A stretch of 64,000 nucleotides of DNA from Duganella sp. Root1480D1 (GTDB taxonomy: Bacteria; Pseudomonadota; Gammaproteobacteria; Burkholderiales; Burkholderiaceae_D): contig NZ_LMFZ01000007.1 of the NCBI RefSeq assembly GCF_001427305.1, forward strand, positions 153,547 through 217,546. The letters run 5' to 3'. How positions within the stretch are numbered: the first letter of the stretch is position 1; each line of letters begins with the position of its first letter. The position numbers were made by a program, and so were the translations under genes. Of the stretch, positions 27,496-36,817 are shown in pieces. The notes beneath the pieces were generated by a model. That model worked only from the letters and a program-made list of their open reading frames with translations, was not told the origin of the DNA and did no database searches.

Positions 27496-27599
27496 AAATC
27501 CACTTTCGTCAAAAAAAAGAAGGTGACGAAAGCGTATCCAGCGGCGCGTAAAAACGGTCTAAAGAGAAGGCAGCAGCCAATCAACGCCGCGTAAAAGTC
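27496..27599. promoter_or_regulatory. Upstream region of the porin gene with a repeated 9-mer
   Basis: The minus-strand 9-mer TTTTACGCG occurs twice (27545-27553 and 27588-27596), 43 bp apart start to start. It partly resembles the TTTACA repeats before kdp and may bind a regulator; this is a guess from the repeat alone. Confidence 0.35.
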
Positions 27600-28415
27600 T
27601 CATAGCCGCATGAATTTACGCAGCACGGCCTGGAGCTGGTGTTCGGTGAGCGGCTTGTCCAGCATGCCGGCGGCGCCGGCGGCGCGGCCACGCGTGAGGT
27701 CATAATCGTGGGCCGATTGCACCAGGAAGACCACTTCGGGATGGGCCTCCAGGCTGCGCAACTGGGCGCACAGCAGGTAGTGGTCCAGGATCGGGGCAGC
27801 AAAGTCGATCAGTATCACGGCCACCGTGTGTTGGCGGCATAGCGCCTGCGCAGCCACGCCGTCCACCGCCCACAGCACCGGGGTGCCGAACTGTTTCAGC
27901 GATTTCCCGAGCTGCTCGCTGAAACTGGCATTGGCATCCACGCACAATACGGCCCCTTCGCGGCGCGGCTTGCGCATCTTTTCATAAACGTCAGGGTCGG
28001 TCAGGTCCAGGTCGAGCCGTTCGCGGCGCCGGCGCTCGGGCACCAGCGAGTCGACCGAAGCCGACAGGCCGGCCAGCACTTCGGCACGGCGCTCGACCAG
28101 GCGTGCCAGCTCGGCATACATGGCACTCCACTGCACCGGCAGCGGCAAGTTCGGGTAAGGCAGAAGGACACCGGTCGCGCCCAGCACCAGCGCTGGCCGG
28201 ATGTCGCCTGCAGCCAACGACGCAATGACGGCCAGTGCCTTCAATTCGGTGCCGTTGGCCAGGTAAATATCAGGGTCCTGCAAGCTGTCTTCGGACAGGC
28301 AAAGGTAGGCCGGCCCGTCGGCTGGCGCCCGTGACAGGCCATGCGCGAGCGCGCGCTCGGCCTCCGGCAGGAAGCCAACCAGCCTGACTGCGAACGGGCG
28401 CCGATCTGTGGTCAT
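27600..28415 (-). CDS. Response-regulator-like protein with C-terminal receiver domain
   Basis: 271 residues. The C-terminal 120 residues form a CheY-like receiver: GAVLCVDANASFSEQLG, the likely phospho-acceptor Asp in VAVILIDFAAP, EVVFLVQSAHDYD, and the Lys in GMLDKPLTEHQLQAVLRKF. The N-terminal half (about 1-150) has no recognised domain and could be a degenerate receiver. No DNA-binding or enzymatic output domain is seen, and no histidine kinase lies beside it apart from kdpD further along. It is the most upstream gene in the run of minus-strand genes that includes the porin and kdp. Confidence 0.75.
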   Translation of the reverse strand: MTTDRRPFAVRLVGFLPEAERALAHGLSRAPADGPAYLCLSEDSLQDPDIYLANGTELKALAVIASLAAGDIRPALVLGATGVLLPYPNLPLPVQWSAMYAELARLVERRAEVLAGLSASVDSLVPERRRRERLDLDLTDPDVYEKMRKPRREGAVLCVDANASFSEQLGKSLKQFGTPVLWAVDGVAAQALCRQHTVAVILIDFAAPILDHYLLCAQLRSLEAHPEVVFLVQSAHDYDLTRGRAAGAAGMLDKPLTEHQLQAVLRKFMRL

Positions 28416-28484
28416 AAACCCATTTTACCGCCGTGATTCCCTTGCGCGACCGGCCGTAGCGGATAGAATGCGCAAGCATGCGAT

Positions 28485-28518
28485 CCGTCAAAGCGGAAAA
28501 TACTGTATATAATCACAG
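28485..28518 (+). promoter_or_regulatory. parE promoter with LexA-box-like sequence
   Basis: TACTGTATATAATCACAGCA at 28501-28520 contains CTGT-N8-ACAG (28503-28518), the core of the E. coli-type LexA box. A TATAAT (28508-28513) lies inside it. CCGTCA at 28485-28490 is a weak -35 at 17 bp. The start codon of parE follows at 28543. Confidence 0.55.
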
Positions 28519-28542
28519 CACTTTGCATTACCAATAACACGT

Positions 28543-30543
28543 ATGGCCACTAAAAAACCAGTTTCCGACTACAGCGAATCATCCATCCGCGTCCTCAAAG
28601 GACTGGAGCCCGTCAAGCAGCGCCCGGGCATGTACACCCGCACCGAGAACCCGCTGCACATCATCCAGGAGGTGATCGACAATGCCTCCGATGAAGCATT
28701 GGGCGGCCATTGCAAAAATATTATCGTGACGCAGAATGCCGACGGTTCCATCAGCGTCGAAGATGACGGCCGTGGTATTCCGGTCGGCTTGCATCCTGAA
28801 GAAAACGTGCCGACGGTGGAAATCGTCTTCACCCGCCTGCACGCGGGCGGCAAGTTCGATAAAGGCTCGGGCGGCGCTTACGCCTTCTCGGGCGGCCTGC
28901 ACGGCGTCGGCGTTTCGGTCACCAACGCCCTGTCCAAGCGCCTGGAAATCGCAGTGTGGCGAAAAGACGACGCCGGCAACGGTTTCCACCAGATCGCCTT
29001 CGAACATGGCGACCTGGTCGAGCCACTGAGCTCGCAGCCTGCACCAAAGGACGGCAAGAAGTCCGGTACCCGCGTCACCGCCTGGCCGGATGCGAAGTAT
29101 TTCGACTCGCCGCTGATTTCGCAGGTCGAGCTGCAACGACTGCTGCGCTCCAAGGCGGTGCTGCTGCCGGGCGTGACCGTCACGCTGAAAAACGCCAAGA
29201 ACGGCGACGAGCAGACCTGGATGTACAAGGACGGCCTGCGCGGCTACCTGAACGAACAACTGGCGCAGACCACCTCCGGCGGCGAGACCCTGATCCCGCT
29301 GTTCGAGGGCGAGCAGTTCGCCACCCCTGATGCGGAAGGCTTTGCAGAGGGCGAAGGCGCATCGTGGGTGGTGGCATGGACCGAGGAAGGCGCCGTGGTG
29401 CGCGAGTCCTACGTCAACCTGATCCCGACCCCGAATGGGGGCACCCATGAATCGGGCCTGCGCGAAGGCCTGTTCGGCGCGATGAAGAACTTCGTCGAAC
29501 TGCACTCGCTGCTGCCGAAGGGCGTGAAGCTGCTGCCGGAAGACGTGTTTGCACGCGCTTCCTTCGTGTTGTCGGCCAAGGTGCTGGACCCGCAGTTCCA
29601 GGGCCAAATCAAGGAACGCCTGAATTCGCGCGACGCCGTGCGCCTGGTGGCCACCTTCTCCAAGCCTGCGCTGGAACTGTGGCTGAACCAGCACATCGAC
29701 TTCGGCAAGAAACTGGCGGAGCTGGTCATCAAGCAAGCGCAGTCGCGCCTGCGTTCGGCCCAGAAGGTCGAGAAGAAGAAGTCTTCCGGCGTGGCCGTGT
29801 TGCCGGGCAAGCTGACCGATTGCGAGTCGGACGATACGGCGCGCACTGAAATCTTCCTGGTCGAGGGCGACTCGGCGGGCGGCTCGGCCAAGATGGGCCG
29901 CGACAAGGAATTCCAGGCCATCCTGCCGTTGCGCGGCAAGGTGCTGAACTCCTGGGAGACCGACCGCGACCGCCTGTACGCCAACAACGAGATCCACGAC
30001 ATCGCCGTGGCGATCGGGGTCGATCCGCACAACCACGGCGATTCGCCCGACCTGAGCGGCCTGCGCTACGGCAAAATCTGCATCCTCTCCGATGCGGACG
30101 TCGACGGCTCGCACATCCAGGTGCTGCTGCTTACGCTGTTCTTCCGCCACTTCCCTGCCCTGATCGACAAAGGCCACATCTGCGTGGCGCGTCCGCCGCT
30201 GTACCGCGTCGACGCGCCGGCACGCGGCAAGAAGCCGATCCAGAAGCTGTACGCGCTGGACGACGGCGAACTGGTGGCCATCGAGGACAAGCTGCGCAAG
30301 GACGGCCTGAAAGAAGGCTCGTGGACCATTTCCCGCTTCAAGGGCCTGGGCGAGATGAACGCCGAACAGCTCTGGGAAACCACCATGAATCCGGACACCC
30401 GCCGCCTGCTGCCTGTGTCGCTGGGCGATTTCGACCACAGCTACTCGTCCTCGCGCTTCAATATGCTGATGGGCAAAGGCGAAGCCGCCGCCCGCCGCGC
30501 ATGGATCGAAGAACACGGCAACGAAGTTGAAGCAGACATCTAA
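28543..30543 (+). CDS. parE: DNA topoisomerase IV subunit B
   Basis: 666 residues. GHKL ATPase domain with [13 protein letters not shown] (about 45-57), DDGRGIPVG and [14 protein letters not shown]; transducer domain; Toprim domain with [16 protein letters not shown] (about 440-455) and [13 protein letters not shown]. With ParC it decatenates daughter chromosomes and relaxes supercoils. It is shorter than GyrB of the same group, and the neighbouring parC supports ParE over GyrB. The parC gene starts 14 bp downstream. Confidence 0.96.
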   Translation: MATKKPVSDYSESSIRVLKGLEPVKQRPGMYTRTENPLHIIQEVIDNASDEALGGHCKNIIVTQNADGSISVEDDGRGIPVGLHPEENVPTVEIVFTRLHAGGKFDKGSGGAYAFSGGLHGVGVSVTNALSKRLEIAVWRKDDAGNGFHQIAFEHGDLVEPLSSQPAPKDGKKSGTRVTAWPDAKYFDSPLISQVELQRLLRSKAVLLPGVTVTLKNAKNGDEQTWMYKDGLRGYLNEQLAQTTSGGETLIPLFEGEQFATPDAEGFAEGEGASWVVAWTEEGAVVRESYVNLIPTPNGGTHESGLREGLFGAMKNFVELHSLLPKGVKLLPEDVFARASFVLSAKVLDPQFQGQIKERLNSRDAVRLVATFSKPALELWLNQHIDFGKKLAELVIKQAQSRLRSAQKVEKKKSSGVAVLPGKLTDCESDDTARTEIFLVEGDSAGGSAKMGRDKEFQAILPLRGKVLNSWETDRDRLYANNEIHDIAVAIGVDPHNHGDSPDLSGLRYGKICILSDADVDGSHIQVLLLTLFFRHFPALIDKGHICVARPPLYRVDAPARGKKPIQKLYALDDGELVAIEDKLRKDGLKEGSWTISRFKGLGEMNAEQLWETTMNPDTRRLLPVSLGDFDHSYSSSRFNMLMGKGEAAARRAWIEEHGNEVEADI

Positions 30544-30557
30544 TACAAGTACCGAAC

Positions 30558-32900
30558 ATGACTCAAGCAAACCTCTTTGACGAACCAACCCCGGAACTGC
30601 CGCCGAGCGGTGGCAGCGGCGGCGATGAGGGCGGCGAATCGCTGACCCTCTCGACTTTTGCCGAACGCGCCTACCTGGATTACGCCATTTCCGTGGTCAA
30701 GGGCCGCGCCCTGCCGGACGTGTGCGACGGCCAGAAGCCGGTTCAACGCCGCATCCTGTACTCGATGAATGAACTGGGCCTGGGCCCGACCGCCAAGCCG
30801 CGCAAGTCCGCTACCGTGGTGGGCGACGTGCTGGGTAAGCTGCACCCGCACGGCGACCAGTCGGTGTATGACGCGCTGGTGCGCATGGCGCAGGACTTCT
30901 CGCTGCGCTATCCGCTGATTGACGGCCAGGGTAACTTCGGTTCGCGCGACGGCGACGGCGCCGCGGCAATGCGATACACCGAAGCCCGTTTGACCCCGAT
31001 CTCGCGCCTGCTGCTGGACGAAATCGACGAAGGTACCGTGGACTTCGTCCCGAACTACGACGGCTCGTATCAAGAGCCGGCCCTGCTGCCGGCACGCCTG
31101 CCGATGGTGCTGCTGAACGGCGCCTCCGGTATCGCGGTGGGCCTGGCGACCGAGATCCCTTCGCACAACCTGACCGAGGTGGCCAAAGCCGCCGTGGCGA
31201 TGATCCGCAATCCTAAGATCACCCACGCGGAACTGATGGAGCTGATCCCGGGCCCGGACTTCCCGGGCGGCGGCCAGTTGATCACCCCGCGCGCGCAACT
31301 GGACGATATGTACGCGTCCGGCCGCGGTTCGATGAAGGTTCGCGCCCGCTGGAAGATCGAAGAGCTGGCGCGCGGCCAATGGCAAGCCGTCGTGTACGAA
31401 CTGCCGCCAGGCACTTCGGCCCAGAAGGTGCTGGAAGAAATCGAAGAACTGACCAATCCAAAGGTCAAGCTGGGCAAGAAAGCGCTGTCGCCGGAACAGG
31501 TCGCCCTGAAAGGCCTGATCCTGGGCCAGTTGGACAAGGTGCGCGACGAAGCGGGCCGCGAAGCTGCCGTGCGCCTGGTATTCGAACCCAAGTCGAAGAA
31601 CCAGAACCAGACTGAGTTCATGCACATGCTGCTGGCGCATACCTCGCTGGAGACTTCGGCCTCGATGAACCTGGTGATGATCGGCGGCGATGGACGTCCG
31701 CGTCAGAAGGGTATCGGCGATATCCTGGGCGAGTGGGTCGAGTTCCGCTTCGCCACCGTGACCCGCCGTACCCAGTTCAAGTTGAAGAAGGTCGATGAGC
31801 GCATCCATATCCTGGAAGGCCGCCAGATCGTCCTGCTGAACATCGATGAAGTGATCGCCATCATCCGTAATTCGGACGAGCCGAAGGCGGCGCTGATCGA
31901 GCGCTTCAAGCTGTCGGATCTCCAGGCGGAAGACATCCTGGAAATCCGCCTGCGCCAGTTGGCGCGCCTGGAAGCGATCAAGATCGAACAGCAACTGGCT
32001 GAGCTGCGCAAGGAGCGCGAAGGCCTGCTGGACGTGCTGGAAAATCCATCCACCATGCGCCGCCTGGTGATCAAGGAAATCGACGGCGACGCCAAGACCT
32101 ACGGCGACGCGCGCCGCACCCTGATCGAGGAAGCGCAGAAGGCTGTGGTCGAACAGAAGGTGGCCGACGAACCGGTGACCGTGATCATTTCGGAAAAAGG
32201 CTGGGTGCGTGCGCGTACCGGCATCGGCCACGATACGGCGCAGTTCACCTTCAAGGCCGGCGATTCGCTGTACGGCGCGTTCGAGTGCCGCACGGTGGAT
32301 ACGCTGCTGGGCTTCGGCGACAACGGCAAGGTGTACTCGGTGCCGGTAGCCGCACTGCCTAACGCGCGCGGCGATGGCGTGCCTATTACCACGCTGGTGG
32401 ACCTGTCGGGCGGTGCGCGACTGCTGCATTACTTTGCTGGCAATGGCGACAAGCAGTTGCTGCTGGCGTCCGACGCGGGTTACGGCTTTATCGCCAAGGC
32501 TGCCGACATGGTGTCGCGACTGAAGGGCGGCAAGTCCTTCATTACGCTGGACGAAGGTGCCAAGCCGCTGCCGCCAACCGTGGTTGCCGACGGCGCGAGC
32601 GCGGTGGCGGTTATTTCGGAAAAGGCCAACCTGCTGGTGTTTGGCATGGACGAGATGAAGGTGCTGTCCAACGGCGGCCGTGGCGTGATCCTGATGGACC
32701 TGGCGGACAAGGAGAAGCTGGTTGCTGCCTGCGCGATCACCGACAAGGGTGTGACCGTGCTGGGTATCGGCAATGCCCAGAAGGCCAAGGAAGACCGCAT
32801 GGGGCCGACGGCCCTGGCGCCACACTTTGGCAAGCGCGCGCGCAAAGGCAAGCCGATGCCGGTGCGCATCAAGCCGACTGGCCTGGCGCCGAACACCTAG
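30558..32900 (+). CDS. parC: DNA topoisomerase IV subunit A
   Basis: 780 residues. The N-terminal breakage-reunion domain has the quinolone-target region [19 protein letters not shown] and the catalytic tyrosine in [14 protein letters not shown] (about residue 139). Long coiled-coil segments and a C-terminal beta-pinwheel domain follow. The C-terminal GyrA-box of gyrase is not obvious, in line with ParC. It is co-transcribed with parE and followed by a family B repeat hairpin that probably ends transcription. Confidence 0.96.
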   Translation: MTQANLFDEPTPELPPSGGSGGDEGGESLTLSTFAERAYLDYAISVVKGRALPDVCDGQKPVQRRILYSMNELGLGPTAKPRKSATVVGDVLGKLHPHGDQSVYDALVRMAQDFSLRYPLIDGQGNFGSRDGDGAAAMRYTEARLTPISRLLLDEIDEGTVDFVPNYDGSYQEPALLPARLPMVLLNGASGIAVGLATEIPSHNLTEVAKAAVAMIRNPKITHAELMELIPGPDFPGGGQLITPRAQLDDMYASGRGSMKVRARWKIEELARGQWQAVVYELPPGTSAQKVLEEIEELTNPKVKLGKKALSPEQVALKGLILGQLDKVRDEAGREAAVRLVFEPKSKNQNQTEFMHMLLAHTSLETSASMNLVMIGGDGRPRQKGIGDILGEWVEFRFATVTRRTQFKLKKVDERIHILEGRQIVLLNIDEVIAIIRNSDEPKAALIERFKLSDLQAEDILEIRLRQLARLEAIKIEQQLAELRKEREGLLDVLENPSTMRRLVIKEIDGDAKTYGDARRTLIEEAQKAVVEQKVADEPVTVIISEKGWVRARTGIGHDTAQFTFKAGDSLYGAFECRTVDTLLGFGDNGKVYSVPVAALPNARGDGVPITTLVDLSGGARLLHYFAGNGDKQLLLASDAGYGFIAKAADMVSRLKGGKSFITLDEGAKPLPPTVVADGASAVAVISEKANLLVFGMDEMKVLSNGGRGVILMDLADKEKLVAACAITDKGVTVLGIGNAQKAKEDRMGPTALAPHFGKRARKGKPMPVRIKPTGLAPNT

Positions 32901-32963
32901 AACCGGCGGTGACGCGGCCGCCGCAGGCCAAGTGTCAGACCCTGCGGGTCTGACACCGGTTTA
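32901..32963. repeat. Intergenic palindromic repeat, family B, copy 1
   Basis: Core stem GTGTCAGACC (32932-32941), loop CTGCG, GGTCTGACAC (32947-32956). Flanks AACCGG (32902-32907) and CCGGTTTA add a possible outer stem. The same core, with GCGGCCGC and AAGTGTCAGACC to its left, recurs at 43428-43452. It fills the gap between convergent parC and the M64 peptidase gene and probably terminates both. Confidence 0.85.
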
Positions 32964-34367
32964 GCGCGGCGCGTACAGGTCGATGGTCTCCTGCACCGCA
33001 TCACTGCAAACCGCACAAAACTCCTCGCTACGGTCAAACATCAAGCACTGCTGCTGCGAACGATAGTAGCCAGTCGCCTCGTAATTAGCCCCCTCAAACG
33101 CTCCCACAGCCTTGCGATTCGGTGCCTTCGAGAACAGCGCATTGGTCCAGGCCAGGTCGTCCTTGAACAACTTGCTCATCTCCGATTCCGGACGATTATC
33201 CTTGCGCAGTTGCGCGCGGATCTTCTGGTACTCTCGTGAATGCGCCTCATACTCCGCCTTCGGCCAGGTCGTCGGCAGCGAAGTACCCGACGTCACAAAC
33301 TTCTTCCACTTCAGATTGGCCGGGTCCAGCAAGGCCGTCACGTTCGGCTCCCAAGGCTCCATGCGCACGCCGCCTGTCGCGTAAGCCACCGGCGAGGTGT
33401 AATACTCGTCCGCCAAACCCGCGAAGTGGTGGCCGAATTCGTGCACGAACAGGTAGTTCGCCCAATCGTTATCCGCCGCCGCGGTGCTGAACTGGCCGTA
33501 AATCCCGCCACCGCCATAGGTGTCGTTATTGACCAGGATCTCGATGAACTCATACGGCGCATGCTGCGCAATCTCGCGCAGTGCGCGGTTGTCGATGGTC
33601 AGCACATAGCGCTCGCTGCCGAAAATGTCATAACGCGTGCCCAGCTTCGACGCATGGTGAGAGTTGGTCGATGGACGGGATACACCGCTTTCCTGGGTCG
33701 GCACCGCCATCGCCCACACGTTGAAGTCCTTGGCCCGCTCCTTGAACGGTGAAACAGTGAACAGGTAATCGGACAGCTTGCGTGCGCGGGCTTCGAACTT
33801 GGCCATATCCGCCTTGGTATAGCCATCGCCCAGGATCAGCAAGTCCACCTTCTTCTCGCTCGGGCCATTGACGCGGATCGGGATCGGCTTGGCAGGCGCG
33901 GGGTCCTGCTTGCGCACCACATCCATTGCATCGGTATCGACATCCAGGCTCCATACCACGGAAAACTCATTGCGTTCGTCGCGTTTCAGGATACGCACCT
34001 TGACTGGACGGTCAGGCTTGGGGAAGCGCACCGACTCATGGAAGCCGCGCGTCAGCCTGGCCGCTTCCTCGGTCGACTTCCACTCAACGAAAATGGTGGA
34101 GAAAGTACGGGTGTACAGCAGCTTGCCGGTCTTTGCATCCGCCACTTCGACCTTGTTCACGCCGCGATTGGTGGTGTCGATTGTCTTGGACATATCGCCA
34201 GCCCATGGCAAAGGCTCAATCACAACTTGTTCGATCGCATAACTTTCGTTTAGCGCGTTACCCGTATGCATATAGTCGAGGCGCACGGTCGCCGGTTGCG
34301 CCGCCAGGGCCAGCCCGGCCACGGTGCTGAGCGCCGCTCCCGCCAGCAGTCGATTCAGGTACGACAT
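32961..34367 (-). CDS. M64 family metallopeptidase (IgA-peptidase-like)
   Basis: 468 residues. Signal peptide (LNRLLAGAALSTVAGLALAA), an N-terminal beta domain (about 25-170), then the M64 catalytic domain. LLILGDGYTKADMAKF is a family hallmark, and HEFGHHFAGLADEYY (309-323) gives the zinc histidines and catalytic glutamate. M64 peptidases include secreted enzymes first seen as IgA proteases; a host-protein role cannot be inferred here. ATG 34367 has GGAGA five bases upstream. It is divergent from the ECF sigma factor gene. Confidence 0.88.
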   Translation of the reverse strand: MSYLNRLLAGAALSTVAGLALAAQPATVRLDYMHTGNALNESYAIEQVVIEPLPWAGDMSKTIDTTNRGVNKVEVADAKTGKLLYTRTFSTIFVEWKSTEEAARLTRGFHESVRFPKPDRPVKVRILKRDERNEFSVVWSLDVDTDAMDVVRKQDPAPAKPIPIRVNGPSEKKVDLLILGDGYTKADMAKFEARARKLSDYLFTVSPFKERAKDFNVWAMAVPTQESGVSRPSTNSHHASKLGTRYDIFGSERYVLTIDNRALREIAQHAPYEFIEILVNNDTYGGGGIYGQFSTAAADNDWANYLFVHEFGHHFAGLADEYYTSPVAYATGGVRMEPWEPNVTALLDPANLKWKKFVTSGTSLPTTWPKAEYEAHSREYQKIRAQLRKDNRPESEMSKLFKDDLAWTNALFSKAPNRKAVGAFEGANYEATGYYRSQQQCLMFDRSEEFCAVCSDAVQETIDLYAPR

Positions 34368-34451
34368 GAAGTCTCCAGTGTGGTTTTGGTGGCGGCTATT
34401 GTAGCTTTGCTTTGCGGAATACAGTAGACCGCCCCAAAAGCCAGGCATAAG

Positions 34452-35015
34452 ATGGCCGCTATGCCTATCGAACCCGAACAGCTAAGAACATGGCTCGCTG
34501 CAGCCGGCCGCCAGGACGCCGTGGCGTTCCGCGCGCTGTACGATGCAGCCGCGCCGAAACTGTTTGGCTTTGCCATGCGTATATTGCGTAAGCGGGAACT
34601 GGCCGAAGAGGCGCTGCAGGAAGGCTTCGTGTCGATCTGGCACGCAGCGCCCCATTACCAGCCCGGCTTGGCAGCGCCGCTGACGTGGATGGCTGCCATA
34701 GTCCGCAACAAGGCGCTGGATATCCTGCGCCGCACGGACGATACGGTGGAACTTGACCATGAAGCACTTCGCGACGAATACACAAACTCACCTGCCGAGG
34801 CGAGTGAAATGAGCAGCGACGCGCGCGCGCTGGCTGCCTGCATGGCGCGGCTGGAAGGCTTGCACCGGCTGGCGATCGGCCTGGCCTTCTTCCACGACCT
34901 GTCGCATACCGAGGTGGCGCAGCGCATGTCGCTGCCGATCGGCACGGTCAAGACTTGGATCCGGCGGGGCATGGATAAGCTCCGGCTTTGCCTGGCGCAG
35001 GGAGAAGCGCCATGA
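34452..35015 (+). CDS. ECF-type RNA polymerase sigma factor
   Basis: 187 residues. Region 2 contains RILRKRELAEEALQEGFVSI (about 38-57) and region 4 contains HTEVAQRMSLPIGTVKTWIR (about 155-174), the helix-turn-helix that reads the -35. It directs polymerase to a small regulon, probably for envelope stress. Its stop overlaps the start of the anti-sigma gene (ATGA), the usual sign of a cognate pair. A start at 34461 is possible. Nearby candidate targets are the M64 gene and the DUF4331 operon. Confidence 0.92.
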   Translation: MAAMPIEPEQLRTWLAAAGRQDAVAFRALYDAAAPKLFGFAMRILRKRELAEEALQEGFVSIWHAAPHYQPGLAAPLTWMAAIVRNKALDILRRTDDTVELDHEALRDEYTNSPAEASEMSSDARALAACMARLEGLHRLAIGLAFFHDLSHTEVAQRMSLPIGTVKTWIRRGMDKLRLCLAQGEAP

Positions 35016-35698
35016 ACATCCGTGGCAATGACGCCTTGCGCGACAAACTGGCTGCCGAATACGTGCTGGGCACACTGCGTGGCGGCGCGCGCCGCCGCTT
35101 CGAAGCCTGGATGTACAGCGATGCCGCCTTGCGCATGCTGGTCAAGGAGTGGGAGCGCCGTTTGCTGCCGATGCATGAATTCGTGGGGGCGCAGCAGCCC
35201 TCGCCCCAGGTCTGGCGAAATATCGAAATGCGCCTGCACCTCAAGCCAGAACGCAGCAGCTGGCATTTCTGGCGTGGCTTCGGGCTCGGGACCGCATCTG
35301 CCGCGGTGGCTGCCGCATTGGTGGTGGCAATCAGCCTGCATCAATGGCGCCAACCATCCTATGACCTGGTCGCAACGTTAACCGACCAGCAAGCGCAACC
35401 CGCCCTGCTGGTGAAAGCCGATACCGGCAAGCGGCTGCTGCAGGTCCATATCGTCGGAGGTGCGCCGGTGCCGGTCGACCGCTCTTTGCAGCTGTGGGCC
35501 ATTCCGAAAAAAGGCGCTCCGCGCTCGCTTGGCGTACTGGGGGCCGAGGGACGCGGAACGTTCTCGCTGGCCTCGGGCGCCGTCGGTGAGGATGTTGTGG
35601 TGCTGGCGATCTCGCTGGAGCCGCGCGGCGGATCGCCTGATCCGAATGGACCGACCGGGCCGGTGTTGTACAAAGGCCCGTGGGTACGGGCCATGTAA
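35012..35698 (+). CDS. Anti-sigma factor, RskA-like
   Basis: 228 residues. N-terminal cytoplasmic anti-sigma domain (DALRDKLAAEYVLGTLRGGA), one membrane helix (GTASAAVAAALVVAISLHQW, about 95-115) and a periplasmic RskA-type domain (about 120-228) with LQLWAIPKKGAPRSLGVL. It should hold the adjacent sigma factor inactive at the membrane. The ATG overlaps the sigma factor stop. The gene ends with TAA directly abutting the stop of the convergent HupE-like gene, with no base between. Confidence 0.9.
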   Translation: MNIRGNDALRDKLAAEYVLGTLRGGARRRFEAWMYSDAALRMLVKEWERRLLPMHEFVGAQQPSPQVWRNIEMRLHLKPERSSWHFWRGFGLGTASAAVAAALVVAISLHQWRQPSYDLVATLTDQQAQPALLVKADTGKRLLQVHIVGGAPVPVDRSLQLWAIPKKGAPRSLGVLGAEGRGTFSLASGAVGEDVVVLAISLEPRGGSPDPNGPTGPVLYKGPWVRAM

Positions 35699-36817
35699 TC
35701 AGGCAGTGGCTCGTTCGACGAGCCACACCATTGCCAACAAGGCGATGCCGGCCGAACCTGCTTTCACCATGAGCTGTTGATAGACCCAGGTCTTGCGCAT
35801 GGCGTAAGCCAGAGGAGCGAAAGCAGCAACGATGGCAAGCTGCCCCAGTTCGACGCCAATATTGAATGCGGCCAGCGCCAGCGCCGTCGCACCCTGCGGC
35901 AGGCCAAGGTCACCCAGCACGCCGGCGAAACCAAAGCCGTGCAGCAGCCCGAAGGCGAAGGCCGCCAGCCAGCGCTTGCCCCGCACTAGTGGCCAGACGT
36001 TGTTCAGGGCTGCGATGGCCACCGAGGCGGCGATGGCGGATTCGATCAAGCGGCTTGGCAGCGCGAGCACTTGCAGCGCGGCCAGCGAAAGCGTGATCGA
36101 GTGGGCTAGCGTGAATGCGGTGACGACCCGCAAAACGTCCGCGCTCGCGGGACGCCAGCCCGCCGCCAGCACCGCTGGCAGCAGCAGTGAGAGCAGGAAC
36201 AGGATGTGGTCGTAGCCGGTCCAGATGTGCCAGATGCCGTGGCGCAGGTAGCCGGAAGCCTGGTGCCACGCGCTGCCAGCGCCGGCGCCGGCAGCGAGGC
36301 GCGTGCGGTCGCCGCCCAGCACGGCCGATTGGGTGCGGCCATCGACCGTGAGGCTGGCCATGCCGCGGTGCTGGGCATCGAGATCGGCAAACAGCTTGTA
36401 GTCGATGGAAAACACGGCGCCGGGTTCGCATTCGCCTTGCAGCAGCAGGACGGTGTAAGCGCCGTCGGTGTGCCGGTCGACTTCCTGCCCTGTCACGCGC
36501 AGGCGGCAGCCCTTCCCCAGGCCCAGGCGCGGCATGGCGTAGGCCGCAATGTCGGCGTGGCGGGAACGCACCTCATCCCAGGTTAGCTGGCCGTCGCCAT
36601 CGGCATCAAGGCCAATGGCGAAGTCGACGTCGCGCAAGGCGATGTCCCAACGCCCGTCGATGACTTGCCGCTCGCGCGACGCCACCTGCAGCGACGAAAC
36701 GCCAAGCGTCAGGTAGCTGTCGCTCGGCTTGTGCGCTTGGGCCGCGCCGGCTGCGAACAGCAACGGCAGGAAGGCCAGCGCCGCCAGTTTGCGCGCAACG
36801 CTTTGCAAGAGGATCAT
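35699..36817 (-). CDS. HupE/UreJ-like membrane protein with EF-hand-like motif
   Basis: 372 residues. Signal peptide ending AAGAAQAHKPSDSYL, a periplasmic domain of about 160 residues, then six or seven membrane helices of the HupE/UreJ_2 type with HIWTGYDHILFLLSLLLP, FGLLHGFGFAGVLGDLGLP and FNIGVELGQL. HupE/UreJ proteins are linked to nickel or cobalt supply. The periplasmic part holds LDADGDGQLTWDE, a canonical EF-hand calcium loop. The conserved histidines of the membrane part suggest metal handling. It is last of four minus-strand genes and overlaps the TPR gene as ATGA. Confidence 0.82.
   Translation of the reverse strand: MILLQSVARKLAALAFLPLLFAAGAAQAHKPSDSYLTLGVSSLQVASRERQVIDGRWDIALRDVDFAIGLDADGDGQLTWDEVRSRHADIAAYAMPRLGLGKGCRLRVTGQEVDRHTDGAYTVLLLQGECEPGAVFSIDYKLFADLDAQHRGMASLTVDGRTQSAVLGGDRTRLAAGAGAGSAWHQASGYLRHGIWHIWTGYDHILFLLSLLLPAVLAAGWRPASADVLRVVTAFTLAHSITLSLAALQVLALPSRLIESAIAASVAIAALNNVWPLVRGKRWLAAFAFGLLHGFGFAGVLGDLGLPQGATALALAAFNIGVELGQLAIVAAFAPLAYAMRKTWVYQQLMVKAGSAGIALLAMVWLVERATA

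Noticed and set aside
28579-30588. Long minus-strand frame opposite parE
   Set aside because: Antisense shadow of parE; His/Gln/Arg-rich translation with no family likeness. The same holds for frames opposite parC (30540-32825), proS (5267-6991), the TRAP genes (43770-45701) and paaZ (56334-58406).
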